From Saururus chinensis (taxonomy: Eukaryota; Streptophyta; Magnoliopsida; Piperales; Saururaceae), in assembly GCA_035235625.1 (NCBI GenBank), contig CP141141.1, positions 21,821,968 through 21,885,967 on the forward strand: 64,000 bases of DNA, read 5' to 3'. Within the stretch, counting starts at the first letter, position 1. The number at the start of each line of letters is the position of its first letter. This document shows, piece by piece, positions 25,361 through 36,680 of the stretch. A model generated the notes under the pieces. That model was given only the letters and a program-made list of their open reading frames with translations. It did no database searches and was not told the DNA's origin. Position numbers and translations under genes: made by a program.

Positions 25361-25719
25361 ATGAGTTAAGGAAATAATGCTACCTTTGTGGATTGGAACT
25401 TCTGAACGAACGTATTTCTAGCCTTGTTGGCTGAAGAATGTAAGACGGAAGTAGTTCCGAACATAATTGTACATGCATAAGATACCTAATATGAACTTGA
25501 ATGGTAAGTCACCCTAATTTGTTATCGATGTGAGTTTGAGACTAAGGGTTTCGACGGATTAAGTTCTGTTTTGTGCCAGTCGATGATTAAATCGACTGAG
25601 CGTCTTTCCTGGTATAGCCATGGTGTCATCTTGCAGGATTTAGTTTTGGTGCTGTATTTTGGCCCAAACGTTTGATGCTTTGTTGAGAGCGCTGTAAGTT
25701 TCCGCCCTTCGTAGGCTTT

Positions 25720-26340
25720 GTATGTTTTCTGCCTATAAATGGCATTATATGTTCTGCCCAAGAGTGGCACTGTAAGATTCATGCCCAAGAGTGGCACCGT
25801 ATGTTTTCTGCCCTTAGTTGGCACTGTATGGCCCCAAAGAGTGGGCATTTGCACGCTTAGGTAAGTAGTATCATGGATCTACTCTTACCTGTTTGATCCT
25901 ATGCCCCATGAGCATAGGTGTGCCTTGCCTTCGAAAAAGTCCATGGCGTCTAGTTGCTCCCCGAAGGTTAAGGTGACGCCCTAGTGACATTCCCTTCATT
26001 TCTGACACTGGAGCTTATTAATTGCAATGAGCTTCAGTTGTCAGTAGTATGTGTACGATAGTAAGAGTAAGTAGTATGCTTCGGATTTTAAGTAAGTTGC
26101 ACATGTAAGATCCATAGTAAGTGTAAGTGTAAGCTTCTAAAGAAGACAGTAAGAGTAAGTTTATGAGTATGAGTAAGATTGTACGAGTAAGGTCGTACAA
26201 GTAAGTTCGTACGAATAAGGTCATACGAGTATGTATGTGTTGTAAGTATAAGTGTACGATGCTATGAGTAAGACTCTGATTCAGAGTGTGAGTGTAAGTG
26301 TAAGTTTATGCTATAAGAGTAAGTATAAGTTCAGCCGATA
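25720..26340 (+). repeat. Degenerate tandem arrays in LTR-C copy 1
   Basis: Two arrays are visible. At about 25720-25850, units centre on GCCCAAGAGTGGCACTGTA and recur every 30-35 bases. At about 26040-26340, short units such as GTACGAGTAAG and AGTAAGTGTAAG recur. Both have counterparts in reverse in LTR-C copy 2 (about 44830-45000 and 44330-44610) but with different unit numbers. Confidence 0.7.
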
Positions 26341-29230
26341 TGATCGTGGGTGTAAGATACATTATTTATGTTGCATGTACTTCTTGCTTCATGTGTGATT
26401 GCATGAATGATGCATCTATGTATGTACTTGCGAAGTTCATTGATTTATTTCCCCTACTAGGTATTTTCCTACTGAGTATGAAAATACTCACCCTATTTTT
26501 TTAGCCCCTTCGTCTGGAGGCTTTTGCAGATCGATCAACAACTTTTTGGATTAGACTTTTCCCTGTGTTAGATTCTTCTTCCTTAACAGGGAGTGCAGTG
26601 AAAAAGTTGTGAGGCTTTGTGGATTATAGTGCCATGATTTTATGTATTGTTTAAGGTGAGAGAAATGTATTATTTTTTGGACTTGTGTATCTATATATGA
26701 ATCAGAACACAGACTGTTGAAGAACTTGTACTCAAAAAGGCCTGAGTTGTATTTGTTTTTAAAGACCATCGCCATGGCAGGTTTTACTTATATGTTTTTG
26801 TTTCGGGTCATGCCTGAGAATGTTAGTTTTGTCATATGATGAATTAATTTATGAAAATTGTTTTAATACATCTTTAATTTTGTGGTTTCATTTGATTTAC
26901 ATCCGTATTTCGAAATACAATATTTACAAAATTTATAATTAAATGTAATGAAAAACCTCGGGCGTGACAACATGCAACAACGACAAGTAGTGAATGTCTC
27001 ATGCATATAGAAAATAACCTTGCTTAATCTGCCGAAGCATAAGCAGACCTGCTCACTCCGGACAATCTCCAACAAGAAGGTCCGAAGTCATAAAAAGGAG
27101 ACGAACAGCTTAGGTAAGATACCTAATGGGGAAAGTATCCCTTGGTAAGATGGTGCATATGGACAAACTAACTTGAATTTTCAGGGTTTAGATAAACTCA
27201 ATAATTTAACTTCTTATAGCATTGCCGCTCTTATCAACCTAGGGAAGAAAAACTCATCCTCAAAGGGACGTAAAACCCCATCTATTAGACATAAAACCTT
27301 GTCATTTCAGATGTATAACTGAATCGATATGCCTCCGATCGATTAACCCGACAAACAATGTCATCCAATTACATTCAATCGATTAACCATGGCTAATCAT
27401 TATAAATCTCAATCATAAATCATTTTCATGATGCATGCAACATGGTACTTATGTGAGCAATACTACATGTATCCTAATACAAGAGATGTGCCCCAATCAG
27501 TCCATATGTGCATCATTCCTAATCCAATTGTGCCAAATAATCACTACAATTGCCTTCACAAGTGTATTCATAGCAATAATGTTCAAATCTAAGGAAAGAC
27601 ATATGTAACATGAACAAACCATCATCATACTATATGCATGCCTTCATGATTTTATCATGGTTTCTCCTTACTGAAATCATGAATAAAATATGGCGAAAAA
27701 CACAAGTCTAAGCTAATTGCAACTTCATGCTAGACTTTGGTGAAATATAGTTCACCAATAACTAGCACAACATATGTAAACATATATACCCATCCTCAAA
27801 ATTAAACTTATTGGAATCATAAATAAAACATTGAGAATCATCAAACATGAATTTATAATAAGAAGAATATCATATTAACATCCATCAATATAGAACCTAA
27901 TTCATGTTTGAACTACATCATAACTTTTAAGTTAGTATTCATGCATTCACAGTAACATCATAAGTAAAAATAACTCATTATAAGCATAAGAAATGAGATG
28001 TATGAAAAGGGAAACAAGAAATGGACGAAGTGCTCAAGAAGGCAAATCTATCGTTTGGTCGTTCGATTGGCCATATGGCCATTCGAATGCCTGGCTATTT
28101 GATCGGCCACATAGTCATTCGAACTCTAGCAGTTTGAATGCCTATAGGGCCGTTTGAAAGTCCTAGATAGTTCAAAAACTGGTTTGTCTTCAACCTTGCA
28201 AACCCAAAACCGAAATATACAAAATTGACAAGAAAACCATAGTATCACTCTCAAACCTCATAATATTGAAATACAAGCTTAGGATATGATAGATCTAGTC
28301 ATTTCTAAACTAAATCAAAAGATAATCACCAAAAAGTGTGTGTTTTATTTAACCCACCATTAAAGCACAAGCATGAGAATAACCCACTTGAAGCATTCTA
28401 AACTTTGAAATCTGAAATACCAATCAACTTAAAATGAAAACCCTTACTTTCAGCAAGCTTTTGAGTCCAAATCAAAGCTCTAATCACCACAAATCCTTAC
28501 CCAAGTTAGGGTTTAGTTAATACCTCAATAAATTCAAATATTAAGTTTAAACTACTTTGAAAACATGTAGATCTAGGGTTTCCTTTGCTTAAAAATAAAA
28601 ATCCTTAAATTAGGGTTTGAAAAAGAGATTAAAAACAACATTTTTAATATGGTAAAATGAAAATCAACTTTGCGAAAGATGGGATTAAGAAAGATTAAGA
28701 AAAATCTAAAAGATTAATGAAAAATAAAGGTTTAAACATACCTAAATCAATTTTCCTCCTTTGGTATGGGGATTAGGGTACTTCTCAACCTCTGATCTCG
28801 GCCTTTCCCAATTGGGAATGGGGTTGAGATTTTCTTTTTATAGTAAGTTATTGGGTGACAAATATTAAAAGTTGGGGTACAAATAAAATTTAATACTATA
28901 AATAGGTAATTTTGCTCATTTTAAGGCTAAAACGAATTTTAAAAATTTTGAAATTCTTTAATCGTGAGATAAGTAAAGTTTAAGGTCTTGTAGGACCCTT
29001 ACCACTCAAACATGAACATGGGACCCACGCCGAGGTCCACATCCTAATTTTACAAGAAATCCCATAAAATCCCAAAAATTCCATAGAAATAAGATAAATT
29101 GTGTTTAGTATAGAAACTTATTAAAATCATCATTATCAACTTTTAACCTCAAAAATAAATTAACTGACAAATTAAAACAAAACCATACAATAATTACATA
29201 ATTAAATCAGGTTACGTTAGAGATCTTACA

Positions 29231-30471
29231 TGATAAGCATGTAATAGAGGATAAATCCACTTGAACTCTCTGCACCCTATTCCTCATGTATCTCAGGCTT
29301 CATATTGTCACTATCCAAAAAATTCATTGAAAAAATTACTATTTTCAACCCAAAATATATAGGACTTTCCCAAATAAACTAATTTGCAAGAACAAATTAA
29401 CATTTGGCAGAGGCAAACTTGTTCTCCACCCAATAAATCCTTTTCTATGATAAGACAAAATTACCTGCTATTTCATTTAAAAATTTCAAACTCATGCAAT
29501 CCTACAAGATGAATTTTTGTAGTGGACAGCAGGGCCGCCTCTGGCAACGGTTGCCTGACATCAAGGTCACGGCTTGGCTAGGGCGGCGAGATTGTTAAAA
29601 AAACAAATAAGAATAGGTAACATCTAGGGGTACTTTTTTCACTAGCTATATAATAGTGACAGTGAAGCAATATATGTATTTTGAAAACACTACTTTTGTG
29701 AAAAGGGTGATGATAACTTGCAACATCTGGGCTTGTATATGAATAGGCCTGCCGAATTGGGCCTATAGAATAGATTCGTCTAATATCTATTTCTCTTTTT
29801 ATTTTTTCCCCTTATTTTGTTGATACATAGAAACCTAAATTCTAAGTAATATGCAAACTCTCTTTGCCAAACAAGTAAAATATATATATGAAATTATACC
29901 TAAATAAATAATCACGATACCTCAAGAATAGAAAACACATACATTTTTGTAAACATAATTGCATAAGTTACCAATAAAATTTTAAATTGAATTTGTTATT
30001 ACTAGTGCCATTTAAAAAAAATTGAAAACATTATGGTCCCAACAAATTCAAATAGTATCCGAATAGATGGCTTTTCTTCAAATCGTGAGATGGACAATTT
30101 CCACATGCAACGGCACCTAGGATTGGTTGGTAGCTATATCAAAACAGTTTAATCTGCAGTTTCACATGCGATAAGATTTCGTTTCTTTGTGTCTAATTAA
30201 GTAGATTTATTTGCTACGTTACTTTTGGTGCGGGTGCCACCAAATGAGCCCTAACTTTCTCATCGGCTCACTGTTACTAATTGCTTCAGCCAGGTGCAAT
30301 TTGGATGTTTGCCAAATAAATAAAAAGGTGCAATTTGAAACTGAGGCTTAATTACTTAAATGAAACGGAAGACTAACATTTTAATGTGAGGGAGATTTAA
30401 AAGGCAACGCAGGTGGGTAATATGTACTGCTTTGTTCACATAGTTCATCAGAAAATTTGTCAGGTTTTTAT
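29231..30471. other. Intergenic DNA and upstream region of the neprosin gene
   Basis: No coding sequence is seen. A TATA-like AGATTTAAAAGG lies near 30390, about 80 bases before the neprosin ATG, and is a possible core promoter. The remainder is AT-rich with no clear repeat family. Confidence 0.35.
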
Positions 30472-33400
30472 ATGGAGTTGGTGCGCATAATACTTTCATG
30501 CCTCTTACTTGTACTTTCCGATGCACTTAATGTCTCTAAAGAGGAGTTCTTGGCAATGGAAGAATATCTAAAGTTTCTCAACAGGCCGGCAATTCTTAGC
30601 ATTCATGCAAGTGTTCCAAAGCTAAGGATTTTTTTTCTTATGGCTTCAGTTAGGGCTTGTTTGGCAACCGGACCCTTTAAAAAGGAAAAGAAAGACATTA
30701 TGTCTTTCACCTCCAACTCTCCTTAAGGAAGGAAGATTAGAGAGTAAAAGTAACCTCCCTATAATGTGACGTTTTGTATTCATAAGAATCCATGTCTCTT
30801 TCAAAGTGGTTGTAAAATAACCCCTTAACTGCCTTCAAGGCTAATTCATTGATGGGTATTTAACGATCTTGTAGCTGAGCTCAAAACTGTGGCTGGTATA
30901 TTCCCAAGGAGAGTTTAAAAAAAACAAGGATGAGTAATCTAGCAGTGCGTACCCCTTATTTTAGCCAGCCTACCCTCTTACTATACAGAGTCCATTGTCT
31001 AGATAAACACAGATGGTGGATATCCACCAACCTTTTTATGGGACTAGGCTGGCTAAACGTGGGGGTGGTGAATTATACAAAAGAAAAATACTTTTGTAAC
31101 GCCAAACTTCACACGCGCGTGTTCATCACGCAAACACCGTAGATTGGTGGGATCTCAAAAATAGCCCCCACGTGTTCATGTATGAACCTTGACATCATGT
31201 ATCGTTAATCTTAAACAAATTCTAATTTGCACTTTGCTAATTCTTCAGTAGCTTTCATTGTAGTATTCATGTTCTTTATGTTATTCTTTACATTATTTCG
31301 GATCTTATGTCCTTGTACATACAGACACAATATGGGGATATCTTTGATTGTGTGGATATCAACAAACAACCCGCTTTTGATCACCCTTCACTGATAGATC
31401 ACAAGATTCAGGTACATTTCCTTTTCATCCTCTTAGTTTCTCCATATTAATTTCCAACAAAACCTTCTCTGTACCTTGTCAACTATCTTTTACACAGATG
31501 AGGCCCTCCTCGTTTCCTAAGGAAGCAGAAGTGGAGGATGCTCAGATTGTCACTAATCTTACATTGGGGCTTCCTGGTGGGGGTTGTCCTAATGGAACCA
31601 TCCCCATTCGACGAACTTATATCGAGGACTTAAAACGAGCAAAATCGCTTTCAAACTTTGGAAAGAAACATACAAAGGAGATCGATGCTGAGTATGATGT
31701 GGATCTGTCTATGCATCATGTAAGTCATCTCCAACGTAACCCTGGTATAGACACATCCATAATATCAATCTTGTAGAATTATTTGAAGCATCTTTCATGC
31801 GTTTATTTGGGTGAAGGAGAAAGATAATTTGTGGGTAGTTGGACATGCAACATACTGCTTTAGAACATATACAATATAACATGCAGTGGCGTATATTTCT
31901 TTTTAACTAGGCAGTTCAAAATATTACCAAAGTTGGAGGGTTTGGTGGGTAGATTCATAGGGTAATTATCATTTTCCATAATTAATGCTCAAAAACTTAG
32001 ATGAATCCATTTTCAAGCTAGTTAATGATCAGGTTTGCTTTATCTTAATATACATTTTACGAGCTCAAATAGTTTGAAACTCTATGGTGCAGTGGGCATT
32101 TATTCATAATAAGTATAGCGGCAAATTCTCCGGAACTGAAGTATGCATGAACGTGTGGAGCCCAGAAACAGCAAATAAAGTACAATTCAGTCTTGCTCAA
32201 TTCTGGATCATGGCTGGTTACGATACTGAGTTCAACACTATAGAAGGCGGCTGGACAGTAAATTCAAAACTAATTTCTACACAAGCGTATAAGCACACAC
32301 ACATGCAAGCAATATTTATTTGTAGATTTAATTTTCATTCCTTTCTTCCCAGGTTTATGCTAATCTTTATGGAGATAAACATCCTCGTTTATTTGTATTC
32401 TGGACAGTAAGATATGGCTCTTCAAATTTATATTGTACTAGAAATTTGCTCAAATAACCTGATAAATGTTTGTACAATTGTTTTCATTTAGGCGGATAAC
32501 TATGTGAAAACAGGGTGCTACAATCTATTTTGCCCGGGTTTTGTACAAGTTAGTCACAAAATAGCCCCCGGGATGGTTATGAGTTCAATTTCAACTTACA
32601 ACGGACCCCAATATGAAGCCAAGTTCCTTGTAATGAAGGTTAGAGTGCTTCACCTATTTCAGTCAGAATGCTTGACAAACACTTTATTAACTAGCCTTGG
32701 AATATTTGAGTTATCCTTTTTTTAGATAGTGATATACATTCAATGAATCTGTCTAACAAAATAGAACAAGTGTCTGCATAGCACTGACTTTGACCCACAT
32801 TTTTTTCCAATCAAAACCTAATTAGAAGGTTTTCTTATACAGATTACTTGAGAGATCATCATTTTCCTTGTTTTTAAGCTAATCCTTTGAATTGTCTACA
32901 TTGTATTGTCCCCGTAAAAACTTGACCATTTTAGCTTAATCCAAGTAGATCGTCCAATCAATATTGATTCCTATTCTACTAAAGACTAATTATTTTATTT
33001 TATTTGTCACAATTGCCTAAACTATATTTCTAAATCTAATATCATGATTTATCCTTACAATAAAATAAAAGATGCATGAGTATACCATTTCTATTGTTCT
33101 AAAACCACACAATGTATATATATATATACATCAACATGTAGGTATTTAATCAACTTGCACGTGCATTTGTAATATTACATCAGTACTATTCTAAAATTTT
33201 AAACACGTTCATATTAGTAACACATTGATCATTGACAGGATCAAGGAACGGGGAACTGGTGGTTAACAATTGGATCCGAAGCAGTAGGTTATTGGCCAAA
33301 GGCCATCTTCACCCGCTTGCAGGGAAGCGCAGAGTTTGTGCAATGGGGCGGCGAAGTCTACCGTGGGGGTACTAGTGATGCATGGCCTCCAATGGGCAGT

Positions 33401-33598
33401 GGCCATTTTGCTGCTGAGGGCTACTCAAAGGCAAGCTACATGCGTCAGGTCAAACTCGTCGACAGTGACAACAACCTCACCCCACTTCCATTGGATGCAG
33501 TGCAATTTGCTAGCAAACCTTGTTACAGTATTGAGGACGCTGGTGAGACAAACGGAAGAATTTTCTACTTTGGTGGGCCAGGTGGCCAAAAGTGTTAA
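30472..33598 (+). CDS. Neprosin-domain (DUF239) secreted glutamic peptidase-like protein, seven exons
   Basis: Exons: 30472-30606, 31325-31411, 31498-31719, 32093-32257, 32353-32406, 32492-32638, 33239-33598; the joined product is 389 residues, normal for the family. Every intron is phase 0. Residues 1-19 are a signal peptide (MELVRIILSCLLLVLSDA), followed by the neprosin activation region (FLNRPAILSIH, YGDIFDCVDINKQPAFDHP, MRPSSFPK) and the neprosin domain (about 150-389). Nepenthes neprosin uses two glutamates, 188 and 297. The likely equivalents here are Glu199 in IEGGWT and Glu309 in WGGEV, 110 residues apart against 109. Cysteines in GCYNLFCPGF and near the end (CYSIED, GGQKC) fit the family. 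It is probably exported and cuts after proline; that is inference. Exon 1's donor is GC rather than GT (see the intron entry). The upstream in-frame TTG at 30457 is not used as start. Confidence 0.9.
30607..31324 (+). other. Intron 1 of the neprosin gene, GC-AG class
   Basis: Exon 1 must end in phase 0 to join exon 2, which begins ACACAATATGGG after ACATACAG. Splicing at CAT|GCAAGT gives SIH-TQYGDIFDCV, which aligns without gap to related proteins (pattern SIK-TEYGDIYDCV). GCAAGT is the consensus for GC donors. The nearest GT at 30611 breaks the frame; one at 30613 keeps it but adds two residues and is a weak site. Confidence 0.65.
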
Positions 33599-33603
33599 AT
33601 AAA
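33598..33603 (+). terminator. Possible polyadenylation signal overlapping the neprosin stop
   Basis: AATAAA overlaps the last base of the TAA stop. It would be unusually close to the stop; plant signals are loose, so this is weak. Confidence 0.25.
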
Positions 33604-33819
33604 TTTTATCGTTATTTTTCAAATTTCAAGCAATGTATAATTTTCGGCTATGATGGGTATGTCCACTTATACTGGAGGAAAAATTATTTAAATAATAATT
33701 TTAAAAAATATTTATCAAAATAGCCTATTTTGGGAAATATTTTTCAGAATAGTGTTGGTTTTTGTCACGTAGGCGCAAGCTAAACATTGACGCTTGTATG
33801 ACTTTTTTTTAAAAAAATT

Positions 33820-34005
33820 TAACTGATTTTGTCATTTGGAATGATAAAATTAAGTTTATTTCGTCCTTTTGAAGGACGAAATCAAGTTTAAGTTGATTTC
33901 GTTCTTTAAATAATAAAATTATTTTAAAATAAAATTAAGTGATTTCATCCTTTGGAAGGACGAAATTAAGTTGATTTCATCCTTCCAAATGACGAAATCT
34001 CCCAT
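33820..34005. repeat. Palindromic repeat cluster with AAGGACGAAAT motif
   Basis: The motif AAGGACGAAAT and its reverse complement ATTTCGTCCTT, with close variants, occur repeatedly in about 185 bases. They can pair as hairpins, for example ATTTCATCC TTTGG AAGGACGAAAT near 33946-33966. Probably a foldback element remnant. Confidence 0.6.
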
Positions 34006-34145
34006 GCTCTACATCAAAACCTTATTTTCAGGCCAGCCTCATTTGCATGCAAACCTTCAAGGCTTTGCATGCATATCTTCAATACATTCCCCATATGTTC
34101 ACCTTTTTTAGATTCTTTGGGCCTCAATCAGATTCTCCAGATCCT

Positions 34146-34790
34146 TTAATTTCCCCTGGATCTGAGTCTTATCCGATCCAAATTCCTTCTCCAATGTATG
34201 ATGACCAGACCCCGCTTTATAGTTCGAAGCAGGATATCAACCACCTTCCTCACATCCTCCATATCGCGGGCTGGTCCGCCCACCGATTGAAGCCATGGGT
34301 TCAGATATAGATTCCAGTTCACTTGAGGAGCAGGGGAGAGCAATGAACGGAGCCTCAGACCGGCCCCTGGCCCAATAGGCAGCGGTGTTGAGTGGGCCTA
34401 AGAGTTATTGATAGACTGCTTGATGGCAACCTTGATGGCGGAGCTGGAGAAGCTGGCCTCGCGCATGACCCAGCTCACGCTGGGATCGTCGAGGATGGAG
34501 ATGATGAGCTACTCCAGCTCGACCTTGATGGTGAGGAGTGGTTACTGGTGGTTCTTGGGGCAGCCGCGACACTGGTGGACCTGGACGTGCTTGAGGGCGG
34601 CCATGAGAGCATTGGAGATGGGGGGGGGGGGGGGGGGGGCTCATAGAGGCCCATGCCGCCTCTGCCATTGGGTAGCGGAACTGGGGAGGAGCTCAAGGGC
34701 GACGGTGAAGCAGAGCTTGAGGCGCGGCATTGGAGGTGGTGGGAGGAATTGGGGTGGGAGCGGATGCAAGCCTGGCAAGACAAGAGAAAG
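34146..34790 (-). pseudogene. Broken SMAX1-like (SMXL/D53, ClpN-domain) gene fragment
   Basis: Read on the minus strand from 34790, several frames together give the N-terminal part of a SMAX1-like protein: ACIRSHPNSSHHLQCRA, then ISNALMAALKHVQVHQCRGC, VKVELE (stop) LIISILDDPS, VMREASFSS, and NLYLNPWLQ followed by VRKVVDILLRTIKRG. These correspond in order to SMXL conserved blocks from the double ClpN region through the RNLYLNPRLQ segment. Frame changes, in-frame stops and a 20-base G run (34620-34639) show that it is dead. SMXL proteins are nuclear repressors in karrikin and strigolactone signalling, degraded through D14/KAI2 and MAX2. Only a few hundred residues' worth remains, without the start or C-terminus. 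Origin by retroposition or by capture is open. Confidence 0.8.
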
Positions 34791-34840
34791 GATCGGGTGA
34801 TCCTCCCTTGTAAAAGATAGAGAAGAACCTTTTTTTTTAA

Positions 34841-36585
34841 TGTGGGGTGACCTTCTCTTAGTTAATCAAGACTACTCTTTACACTTTGAAGTGAGTAGTA
34901 GTGATTAACAAATTCTAGAAACCCTTCGATTAATTGGCAAAATGGAAGAAGCAACTTGAATTTTATTTAAATAAGAAAAAGAGAGTTGCTAGGAGAAGTG
35001 GCTACAATTTGCAAATTTAGAAAAAGAAAGAAGAAACAAAGAAACTTCTTCCGGAAGAATGAGAGATCCCTTGTACGAATTCCTCTTCCTTCTTGAATGC
35101 TTCTGCTTGTCTTCCGACTCCTTGAACTTCTTCAGTTTTCAAAAGGTCAAGGCTTTTTGGGAATTTTGTGTGTCTTTTGGTGTGTGATGGACTTCTGGAT
35201 TTCTCTTTGGAAGTTCCGTAGACTTGAGAGCCAAAAGCCCCTTCTTATGGAATCGAATGGGTATTTATAGGATGAGGGTTGTACGGTTAAGCAAAGTAGT
35301 GGGGTGAGTTGGAAAGGTAGTTCGTGGGAAGTGGAGAGTGAATTAGTGGGAGATGGAAAATGGGTTAGTAGGAACTGGCTTGATTAGTGGAGGAAGTGGG
35401 AAGTGTGAAGTGTGGGTTAATGGGAAGTGTGAGAGAAGATTGAGTATTTTACCTTTGACTTGGTCCCCTCCACTTAATCACTCTCTTTACACTTCATTAT
35501 TCATTTCATCATTCATTTTTTTTTAACAAAACTTATCGTGGGGTCCACGAATGTCACTTAACCTTTTGATTTTATGGCTATTTCGGTGTAAGACTTACAG
35601 GGTCCCATATAGCCCTTGCAATTTGGATTTCTTTTTTTTTTTTGATGTGGCCATGTAAGACTTATGGGGTCCCACATAGCCTTTTGCCATTTGGATTTTT
35701 TTTATGTGGCCATATGAGGCTTATAAAATCTTTCTTAGCCGTTTGATTTTGGGTGTGAAGAGGCCTTATGAGGTCCTCTCATAATATTTTTTATTATTGG
35801 AAGCTTTAATTCATTCCTAAGTGTATAGGATTAGATTTTGCCTCCTCACTTTTTGTTAGAAGCCTTAGTCCATTCCTACGTATGTAGGATTAGATTTTGC
35901 CTCCTAAATTTTTTTTCTTTGGACTTTGTCCACTTCAAAGACTTTGTCCATTTAAAAATTTGGTCTCACTCAGAACTAGTCAAGCTCTGAAATCTTGGCC
36001 ATTAGATTTTGATGATGATTTTTTTCTTTTGGACTTTATCCGATTTTGAGACTTTGTCCAATTTGAAAATTAAGTATCATTCAGAGCTAGTTAAGCTCCG
36101 AACTCTTACTTTTGAATTTTAATTTTTTTTTACACATTAATACGTGCGTAACATTAGAATATGTTTCATTTTTTTTGGACTTTGTCGAATTTGGAGACTT
36201 TGTCTATTTTGAAAATTTAGACTTATTCGGAGCTAGTCAAGCTCCGAGATCTTTGCAATTGAATTTTGATTTGATTTTTTTTTGTCAACAGAAGTGTGCG
36301 GAGAGTACTTCTTGACCCAAATTTTCTTAGTTCTTGGCTCATTATCTTGAGACTTCATGTGGGTTCTTGTTGACTTCTTAGGTAATCTATTCAAGTTAGA
36401 AGACACCCTATTTTCCTTAATGTTGGAGTTGTTCATGACTTGTTTGCTAAGATATTTTAGGTTGTACTTCATAGCTTAAACTTGTGTAAATAAGGAAGAC
36501 TCATAATTATCACCCTTGTGATGTCCTCTCCTATGGTTAAACTTTTGGACTTTGATTCCTTGGAAGATACTTGGGTTTTGACACA
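34841..36585 (-). mobile_element. Possible degenerate LTR with tandem U3 repeats
   Basis: Read on the minus strand it starts TGTGTCAAAACCCAAGTATC and ends GGTCACCCCACA, with TG...CA ends and a TATA-like CTATAAATACCC near 35270. Direct repeats lie in the U3-like part: a TGTGGCCAT(G/A)T(A/G)AG...GGGTCCCA block near 35570-35740, a CATTCCTA...GGATTAGATTTTGCCTCC pair near 35810-35910, and a GGACTTT(G/A)TC...AGCTAGT(C/T)AAGCTC block starting at 35921, 36031 and 36177. No target duplication was found, so identity as an LTR is tentative. Confidence 0.45.
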
Positions 36586-36680
36586 TTGTCAACTTGTGTA
36601 ATAACCTTCATAATGTGCATGTATTCTTTAGCTTTGATAAACTTAGTAACACCATTAGACTTTGTAGAATTAGTCTAGTT

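Larger units (their letters stand above)
20535..26969 (+). mobile_element. LTR-C copy 1, giant solo LTR inserted in LTR-D copy 2, itself carrying LTR-E
   Basis: It begins TGTAACATCCCCGATTTT and ends CTCGGGCGTGACA. The flanking 5-mers GCATG (20530-20534) and ACATG (26970-26974) share CATG and are probably a decayed target duplication. The first 2.5 kb has a C- and CpG-rich block (20790-21400) that yields proline-rich open frames on both strands; these frames are not matched by any family I know. The 3' kilobase carries CTACTAGGTATTTTCCTACT and matches the reverse complement of LTR-C copy 2. Without LTR-E and its attached internal fragment it is about 4.9 kb. Confidence 0.85.
19549..29230 (-). 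mobile_element. LTR-D copy 2, solo LTR with exact TGATA duplication, split by LTR-C
   Basis: The left end is TGTCACGCCCCGGCACCC and the right end AGAGATCTTACA, the reverse complement of the LTR-D start. Perfect 5-bp duplications TGATA lie at 19544-19548 and 29231-29235. Removing LTR-C copy 1 (20535-26969) and its duplication leaves about 3.24 kb, close to the 3.33 kb of copy 1. The right part (26970-29230) matches the reverse complement of about 4500-6700, including the paired TTTTACGTCC / GGGTTAATCGATCG block near 27240-27360. No internal retrotransposon region is present. Confidence 0.9.
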
